Below are positions 31,278 through 35,903 of a DNA stretch of 35,903 nt, piece after piece (the first letter of the stretch is position 1; every line of letters begins with the position of its first letter). The DNA comes from Chloroflexia bacterium (GTDB lineage Bacteria > Chloroflexota > Chloroflexia > Thermomicrobiales > JALYUS01), in NCBI GenBank assembly GCA_025924435.1, contig JAICIL010000005.1, positions 1-35,903 of the forward strand. The letters are read 5' to 3'. A program made the position numbers and the translations under genes. The notes below the pieces were generated by a model. It was not told the DNA's origin. It searched no databases and saw only the letters and a program-made list of their open reading frames with translations.

Positions 31278-32099
31278 TCAATCTCGATCGAGATCAATGT
31301 CGTACGAATCCGAGGGCACCTGCACCGTGGCCGAGTGGCGCGCGCCGTCCGGCCCGACCACATCGAGCGTCACCGGCCCCGGCAGGGCGTGCCGGATCGT
31401 GAATCGCCCGCGCGCATCCGTCACGGTGTCCGCCGCCGCGCTGCCGCGCGCGCGGACCGTGGCGCCGGCAACGGGTTCGCCCGCCCGGTCGCGCACCGTG
31501 CCGCCGATCTGCGTGTCGCTGTCGGTCGCGGCTTCATCGGGACGCCGCGTATACCGGAAGGTGCGGGTGAGGACGAGCGGCGACTCGATGGCGATCGCGA
31601 GGTCGAGCGGGACGGTGACGACATAGCAGAGCGCGGGCCGCGGATCGGCATTCAATCCACCCCAGATTTGCGACAGTTGGATCGTCTCGTCGGGTTGGGC
31701 GATCTGCGTCGTGATCGCGGGCGAGCAGCCACGGAGCGCCTCGGGCAGGAACTCCTCCGGCAGCTCGCGGTACTTCATCAAGGTGGAGAGCGTGCGCCAG
31801 ATCAGCAGATGCTCGTCGGTGATTTCCGTGGTCAAGGCGCTAACCATGTAGCGCAGGTCAATTTGGCGCGGCGGGGCGCGGCGGATTGCCCGCCCATTGA
31901 CCACGCGGGCCTCCATGTGACCGGAGCGGAGTTTGACGTTCTCCTGCATGTCGAAGAGGTAGAGGTTGATCGCCGGGCGCATCAGGCGGTCAACCCAGTC
32001 GCGGCGCGGCGCCTCGAAGCGGATATCCACATCGAGCGGATCAATCCGCCCCTGCTCATAGATCAATCGCCGCAGCGACTCGTGGAGTTCAGGTAGCAT
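31278..32099 (-). CDS. DUF4255 (Pvc16-like) tail-terminator protein with extra beta-sandwich domain
   Basis: This 273-aa protein has a DUF4255/Pvc16_N type N-terminal domain (about 1-190: LHESLRRLIYEQG, RPAINLYLFDMQENVKLRS, RQIDLRYMVSALTTEITDEHLLIWR). After a linker, a second domain (about 205-273) reads GGTVRDRAGEPVAGATVRARG, then TDARGRFTIRHALPG, the pattern of carboxypeptidase-regulatory/CnaB-like beta-sandwiches. In Afp/PVC systems the DUF4255 protein caps the tube and sheath at the top. The added domain would point outward from the cap. It is the first gene of the minus-strand eCIS cluster, with a G-rich site (GGGGGTG) before its ATG. Confidence 0.9.
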   Translation of the reverse strand: MLPELHESLRRLIYEQGRIDPLDVDIRFEAPRRDWVDRLMRPAINLYLFDMQENVKLRSGHMEARVVNGRAIRRAPPRQIDLRYMVSALTTEITDEHLLIWRTLSTLMKYRELPEEFLPEALRGCSPAITTQIAQPDETIQLSQIWGGLNADPRPALCYVVTVPLDLAIAIESPLVLTRTFRYTRRPDEAATDSDTQIGGTVRDRAGEPVAGATVRARGSAAADTVTDARGRFTIRHALPGPVTLDVVGPDGARHSATVQVPSDSYDIDLDRD

Positions 32100-32162
32100 C
32101 GCCGTTCACACCCCCGGAGGCGCGTTGGCCCGTCGCGCTTCCGCGCGCCGCGCAACGACCGA

Positions 32163-32216
32163 TCACACGGGAAAAGCCTACGCATGTTTCTACTCGCAGC
32201 GGTCACAGCTATCACA
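32163..32216. promoter_or_regulatory. Three TGTGA boxes in the divergent promoter region of the eCIS cluster
   Basis: On the minus strand TGTGA occurs at 32216-32212, 32207-32203 and 32167-32163. The first two lie nine bases apart in TGTGATAGCTGTGA, and the first and third are both within GTGTGAT. They lie about 65-115 bp upstream of the DUF4255 start, in the 299-bp gap between divergent genes. This could be an operator for the cluster; no matching -10 box was found with confidence. Confidence 0.3.
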
Positions 32217-32317
32217 CCGGCGCAATCGCCCGATGTGAACGGGTGCGCGGCGCGCACTGTCGTGCATCCACCCTGACGGCGCGGTGTTTGCAAGAGGGAA
32301 GCGTGGCCCGATCCGCG

Positions 32318-32326
32318 TGATACACT
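32318..32326 (+). promoter_or_regulatory. Possible extended -10 promoter of the lipoprotein gene
   Basis: TGATACACT fits an extended -10 (TGnTAnnnT-like) 73 bp before the ATG at 32399. There is no good -35 at the right distance. In a high-GC genome this is the best-looking box in the gap. Confidence 0.3.
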
Positions 32327-32398
32327 GCGGCCCACGACGATCCGCGCGGCGTACGCGTCGCGGCACAACGATCAATGACCGATGCAGGGAGGCACGGC

Positions 32399-33364
32399 AT
32401 GAAACCTCGACGAAACATGGTGCCGACATTTGGCATCATCATGGCGCTCGCGGCGGCGCTCCTGCTCGCCGCGTGCGGCGGCAAAAAGGCCACACCGACC
32501 GCGAATGCGCCCGCTCCCGCGCTCGCATCGGCGGTCGCGACCGCCCCACCGACCGCCGCCCCCGCGACGGCGACGGCCAGCCCACCGACGCCGATCCCGG
32601 CGACGCCCACGCCGTTGGCCGGGAACGCGACGGCGATTGTGGCGACCGGCACCGCGCTCAGCGCGACGAGCAGCGCCTTTATCGGGAGCGCGACGCCGAG
32701 TGCCGCGCAGAGCGCCGGGCCGCCGTCGGACCCGCAGGCGCAGGCGGTCGTGGACAAAGCGCGGGCGCGCTTCGACCAAGTCAATGCGCTGCACTTCACC
32801 GTCGGCATCGAGGGCGATGTCTATCTGGACCAACTGCGCACGCAGAAATTGAAGTCCGCCGACGGCGATCTCGTGCGCCCGGACAAAGTCTCGCTCACCG
32901 CCAAGGCGCAGGTCGGGCCGGTGAACGCGCAACTGAAGTTCATCCAGATCGGCACCGATGCGTACCTGACGAACATCCTCTCCGGCAAGTGGGAGAAAGC
33001 GCCGAGCGGCTTCGCGTACGACCCGCGCATCGTCTTCGACCGGGACCGGGGCGTGTCGGCGATCCTCGGCAAGGTGCAGGGGTGGCAGCCGGCCGCGGCC
33101 GAGAAGATCAACGGCGCCGACACGCAGCATGTCCACGCGCCGGTCCCGACGGCAACGGTCAACGATCTGGTCAGTTCATCGCTGCGCGGCGACACCGTTG
33201 ATGTGGACCTGTACGTCGAGCCGAAGAACAGCGATGTCGTGCGCATGGTCCTGACCGAGCGACCGGACGCCGTCGTGGCGGGCACCACCGCCGCACGCTG
33301 GACGCTCGACTTGTCCAAGCAGAATGACAACATCGCGATCAATGCGCCGACAATCGGTGGATAG
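32399..33364 (+). CDS. LppX/LprAFG-like lipoprotein
   Basis: From ATG 32399 (321 aa; AGGGAGG seven bases upstream decides this start against an in-frame ATG at 32375), the protein has a basic N-terminus (KPRR), a hydrophobic signal core and the lipobox LLAAC, so it should be an acylated, membrane-anchored outside protein. A Thr/Pro/Ala linker of about 80 residues follows, typical of Chloroflexota lipoproteins. The folded part (about 110-321: VVDKARARFDQVNALHFTVG, then GDLVRPDKVSLTAKA, then GTDAYLTNILSGKWEK) resembles the LppX/LprAFG family, which binds lipids in a beta-half-barrel. The MFS exporter gene starts inside its last 41 bases, so the pair could move a lipid or glycolipid outward, as proposed for LprG and its partner exporter. 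Confidence 0.85.
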   Translation: MKPRRNMVPTFGIIMALAAALLLAACGGKKATPTANAPAPALASAVATAPPTAAPATATASPPTPIPATPTPLAGNATAIVATGTALSATSSAFIGSATPSAAQSAGPPSDPQAQAVVDKARARFDQVNALHFTVGIEGDVYLDQLRTQKLKSADGDLVRPDKVSLTAKAQVGPVNAQLKFIQIGTDAYLTNILSGKWEKAPSGFAYDPRIVFDRDRGVSAILGKVQGWQPAAAEKINGADTQHVHAPVPTATVNDLVSSSLRGDTVDVDLYVEPKNSDVVRMVLTERPDAVVAGTTAARWTLDLSKQNDNIAINAPTIGG

Positions 33365-34994
33365 GGCGGATGCGGTGTCGGAGCGTGCCCGCGTCGCGCG
33401 CGTTGCCGAGAGCGAGGAAATTAGCGGGCAGGCGCATCCCTTTCCCGAAGGGCGCGCGCGCTGGGTGCTCGCGGCGGCGCTCCTCGCCGTCTTCGTCGGC
33501 TCACTCGACCTGACGGTGATCGCCACGCTGCTGCCGAAGATGGTCGGCGACCTGCAAATCAACACCGCCGACATCAACCGCTACGTCTGGGTCGTCTCCG
33601 GCTACCTGCTCGCCTACATGGTGACGATCCCCGTGCTCGGCCGTGTCTCGGACATTCTCGGGCGGCGGCCGGTCTTCGCGGGTGCGCTGGCGATTTTTCT
33701 CGTCGGCTCGATCCTCACCGCGCGCGCGAGCGGCCTCGCAGCCCTCATCACCGGGCGGGCCATTCAGGGGTTCGGCGGCGGCGCGCTCGTCCCGGTGACG
33801 ATGGCGCTCGTCGGGGACATCCTGCCGCCGCGCCGCCGTGCCGCCGTGATCGGCCTCGTCGGCGCGATAGACACGATGGGCTGGGTGCTCGGCCCGCTCT
33901 ACGGCGCCGCGCTGCTCGGCCTGACGGGTTCATGGCGGGCCGTCTTCTGGATCAACGTGCCGGTCGCGATCGTCACCGTTGTCGTGCTGCTCGTGACGTG
34001 GCGCGGCGTCCGGCAGCAGCGCGCCCGCGAGCGGCTCGATCTGGCGGGCGCGCTGCTCCTCACGGCGGCGCTGGTCTGCCTCAATCTCGCCCTCTCGTCC
34101 GGCTCCGAGGCGGGCAGCGGCGGCGGGCAACTGGGCGGCTCGGCGAACCCGCTCGCGGCGTACCGGTGGCCCCTCCTCGGCGGCGCGCTCGTCGCGATGG
34201 TCGCCTTTCTCCTCTGGGAGCGGCGGGCGACATCGCCGCTCGTCCCGTTGTCGCTCTTTCGCCTGCCGATCTTCTCCGCCGCGACGGTCGCCAATCTGCT
34301 GATCGGCGCGTCGCTGATCGTCGTGATGGTGGACGTGCCGCTCTTCGCCTCGCTCGTCGTGGAAAATCAGGACCGCGCGAGCCTCATCGGCGCGGCGCTA
34401 TTGACGCCCTTCACTTTGATGATGGCGGTGGGATCGGTGATCGGTGGCGTGCTGACCGGACGCACCGGCGCGCGCCCCGTCGCCGTGGTCGGCATCGTGC
34501 TCGCCGCGACGGGGCTGGCGCTGATGCACCTCTGGACCGACAGCATCCGCGCCGTCCCGATGAGCGCAACGCTGCTCCTCGCGGGCCTCGGCTTCGGTGC
34601 GGTAATCGCGCCCGTCGCGTCGGTCGCGATCAATGTCGTGCGGCGGATGCATTACGGCATCGCCTCCGGCCTCGTCGTCGTCACACGGCTGATCGGCATG
34701 ACCGTCGGGTTGTCGGTGCTCAGCGGTTGGGGTGTTGGCCGGTTGAGCGACCTGCTTCAGCGCAACGCGCCCACCCGGATGGCGAACGAGTCCGACGTGG
34801 ATTTCCAGACGCGAACCTTCGCCTACATCGCCGAGCAGACGGTGCATTACTCACTGGTCGTCCTGCGCGAGACGTTCGTCGTCGCGGCGATTGTCTGCGC
34901 GGTGGCCGTCATTCCCGCGCTGCTCTTCGCGAGACACCACGCGGAACGCGGCAGCGGATCGCGGGAACATACCGCCGCCGTGCCGGGCGACTAG
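33324..34994 (+). CDS. MFS exporter, DHA2 type (about 14 membrane segments)
   Basis: Read from ATG 33324 (556 aa); GTG 33375 is an alternative start, and the first 40 residues before the first helix are variable. The protein has a run of hydrophobic helices with the DHA2 features LDLTVIATLLPKM in helix 1, GRVSDILGRRPVF (motif A, loop 2-3), GRAIQGFGGGALVPVTMA (helix 4) and the 14-helix spacing with a long mid-loop. These proteins export drugs, cations or lipids by proton antiport. The gene overlaps the lipoprotein gene by 41 bases, which points to coupled production; by analogy with LprG-P55 pairs the substrate could be a lipid. Its stop overlaps that of rpe by 4 bases (convergent). Confidence 0.92.
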   Translation: MTTSRSMRRQSVDRADAVSERARVARVAESEEISGQAHPFPEGRARWVLAAALLAVFVGSLDLTVIATLLPKMVGDLQINTADINRYVWVVSGYLLAYMVTIPVLGRVSDILGRRPVFAGALAIFLVGSILTARASGLAALITGRAIQGFGGGALVPVTMALVGDILPPRRRAAVIGLVGAIDTMGWVLGPLYGAALLGLTGSWRAVFWINVPVAIVTVVVLLVTWRGVRQQRARERLDLAGALLLTAALVCLNLALSSGSEAGSGGGQLGGSANPLAAYRWPLLGGALVAMVAFLLWERRATSPLVPLSLFRLPIFSAATVANLLIGASLIVVMVDVPLFASLVVENQDRASLIGAALLTPFTLMMAVGSVIGGVLTGRTGARPVAVVGIVLAATGLALMHLWTDSIRAVPMSATLLLAGLGFGAVIAPVASVAINVVRRMHYGIASGLVVVTRLIGMTVGLSVLSGWGVGRLSDLLQRNAPTRMANESDVDFQTRTFAYIAEQTVHYSLVVLRETFVVAAIVCAVAVIPALLFARHHAERGSGSREHTAAVPGD

Positions 34995-35686
34995 CGCAAC
35001 GCCGCCCGCAATGCCTCGATGTTCGCCGCGACGGCGCCGTGCGCGCCGAAGACGGCGGTCCCCGCGACCATCAGATCGCAGCCCGCGTCGGCGGCGGCGT
35101 GGATCGTCGTCGGGTTGATGCCGCCATCCACCTCGATGATGAAGTCCAGGGCGCGCTCGGCGCGCATCTCGGCCAGGCGGGCGATGCGCGCCGTACTTGC
35201 TGGGAGATATTGCTGACCGCCGAAACCGGGGTTGATGCTCATGACGAGCACGAGGCCGACGAGCGGCAGCACCTCCTCGATCATCACGAGCGGCGTCGCC
35301 GGGTTGAGGGTGACGCCCGGCACCGACCCGGCCTCGCGGATGGACGACAGCACGCGGTTCAGGTGCGCGGTCGCCTCGGTGTGGACCGTGACGATGTCCG
35401 CCCCGGCGCGCGCGAACGCCTCGGCATATCGTTCCGGCTCCACGATCATCAGGTGCGCCTCGATCGGCAGCGTGGTCGCGCGCCGGACGGATGCGAGCAC
35501 GGGCAGGCCGATCGAGATGTTCGGCACGAATCGCCCGTCCATCACATCGAAATGGATGCTCGCCGCGCCCGCCGCCGCCGCCTGCGCGATGGCGTCGCCG
35601 AGATGGGCGAAATCCGCCGCGAGGATCGAGGGCGCGATGGCCGGTCCGGTGCGCACGCGCCCCCGCAAATCATCGTATCGTCCCAC
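34991..35686 (-). CDS. rpe: Ribulose-phosphate 3-epimerase
   Basis: This 231-aa TIM-barrel enzyme interconverts ribulose 5-phosphate and xylulose 5-phosphate in the pentose phosphate pathway. The full set of signature segments is present: APSILAADFAHL, HFDVMDGRFVPNISIG (metal-binding His and Asp), EAHLMI, MSINPGFGGQQY (the phosphate loop Gly-Phe-Gly-Gly), FIIEVDGGI (catalytic Asp) and VAGTAVFG. The start is GTG 35686 with AGGAGG only four bases before; a slightly later start is possible. Convergent overlap of 4 bases with the exporter gene. Confidence 0.95.
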   Translation of the reverse strand: MGRYDDLRGRVRTGPAIAPSILAADFAHLGDAIAQAAAAGAASIHFDVMDGRFVPNISIGLPVLASVRRATTLPIEAHLMIVEPERYAEAFARAGADIVTVHTEATAHLNRVLSSIREAGSVPGVTLNPATPLVMIEEVLPLVGLVLVMSINPGFGGQQYLPASTARIARLAEMRAERALDFIIEVDGGINPTTIHAAADAGCDLMVAGTAVFGAHGAVAANIEALRAALR

Positions 35687-35784
35687 GCGCCCTCCTGCTC
35701 GCCGCTACGGTATTGATGAACTGAGTCACATCACGCTCCGCGCACTCTGGCGCCGACGGCCGGCAAACGCCTCCGTGGACTGCC

Positions 35785-35903
35785 CTATCTCTCGCCAAGC
35801 AACCGATCCGTTCGATCGGCGATTTCGACGACATTGTTGGGCAGGAACGCGTTGCGGAATTTGCCGAGCCATACGGCGCGATCCGCCCCGCCTTCCTCCG
35901 TCA
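35785..35903 (-). CDS. C-terminal fragment of an unidentified protein (5' part outside window)
   Basis: In the minus strand a frame is open from the window edge (35903) to TAG at 35785-35787, giving 38 residues: EEGGADRAVWLGKFRNAF, then LPNNVVEIADRTDRLLGER. It is short, but its composition is normal for this genome, and it is placed before rpe on the same strand (99-bp gap to the rpe start). The FLPNNVV piece resembles a motif of the DUF255/YyaL thioredoxin-like family, but the ending does not fit, so no family is assigned. Confidence 0.45.
   Translation of the reverse strand, partial: TEEGGADRAVWLGKFRNAFLPNNVVEIADRTDRLLGER

Noticed and set aside
1..35903. CRISPR arrays, tRNA and rRNA genes
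   Set aside because: No evenly spaced direct repeats and no tRNA or rRNA-like sequence were recognised on either strand. A tool-based scan would be more sensitive.

Overview
The window is a GC-rich chromosomal segment, densely coding, with no rRNA, tRNA or CRISPR array that I could find. The gene content suggests a Chloroflexota (Thermomicrobia-like) bacterium. The clues are an LppX-like lipoprotein with a long Thr/Pro/Ala linker after the lipobox, an F420/FMN luciferase-like oxidoreductase, a Ser/Thr kinase with FHA and Ig-like parts, and the mix of transporters and hydrolases. This assignment is an inference, because no marker gene is present.

Left part (1-4330): the end of a family 2 glycosyltransferase gene, a decayed IS630-family element (about 632-1720), a radical SAM/SPASM gene on the minus strand, and a response-regulator gene broken inside its receiver domain by an internally deleted IS701-like remnant with perfect 17-bp ends (3254-4103).

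Middle part (4329-10516): a plus-strand run of housekeeping or accessory metabolism genes: an SDR dehydrogenase, two alpha/beta hydrolases, a nucleotidyltransferase-fold protein, a luciferase-like monooxygenase and an MFS transporter. A minus-strand degenerate receiver protein and three small orphan genes ending at a clear intrinsic terminator follow (10738-12403).

The main feature is a minus-strand gene cluster from 32099 down to 12629 (about 19.5 kb). It encodes a phage-tail-like extracellular contractile injection system (eCIS). In transcription order it holds a DUF4255 (Pvc16/Afp16-like) protein with an extra beta-sandwich domain, the contractile sheath, two gp19-type tube proteins, a T4 baseplate-like protein, a 57-aa helix protein, a third gp19-type tube protein, a giant 1836-aa low-complexity protein with a DUF4157-type HELTH motif, a LysM tube-cap/hub protein, a VgrG-like spike, a PAAR tip, a gp25 baseplate wedge, a baseplate J protein, a tail protein I-type protein fused to a canonical FHA domain, and a membrane Ser/Thr kinase whose own FHA is degenerate. 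The last two genes overlap by ATGA. The cluster therefore appears to carry its own phospho-threonine switch: a membrane kinase and a phospho-reader built into the baseplate. No AAA+ ATPase, separate tape measure or tail fibre is visible in the window.

Right part (32399-35903): divergent from the eCIS cluster are a lipoprotein gene and an overlapping DHA2-type MFS exporter. They converge on ribulose-phosphate 3-epimerase (rpe), and the window ends in the 3' end of an unidentified minus-strand gene.
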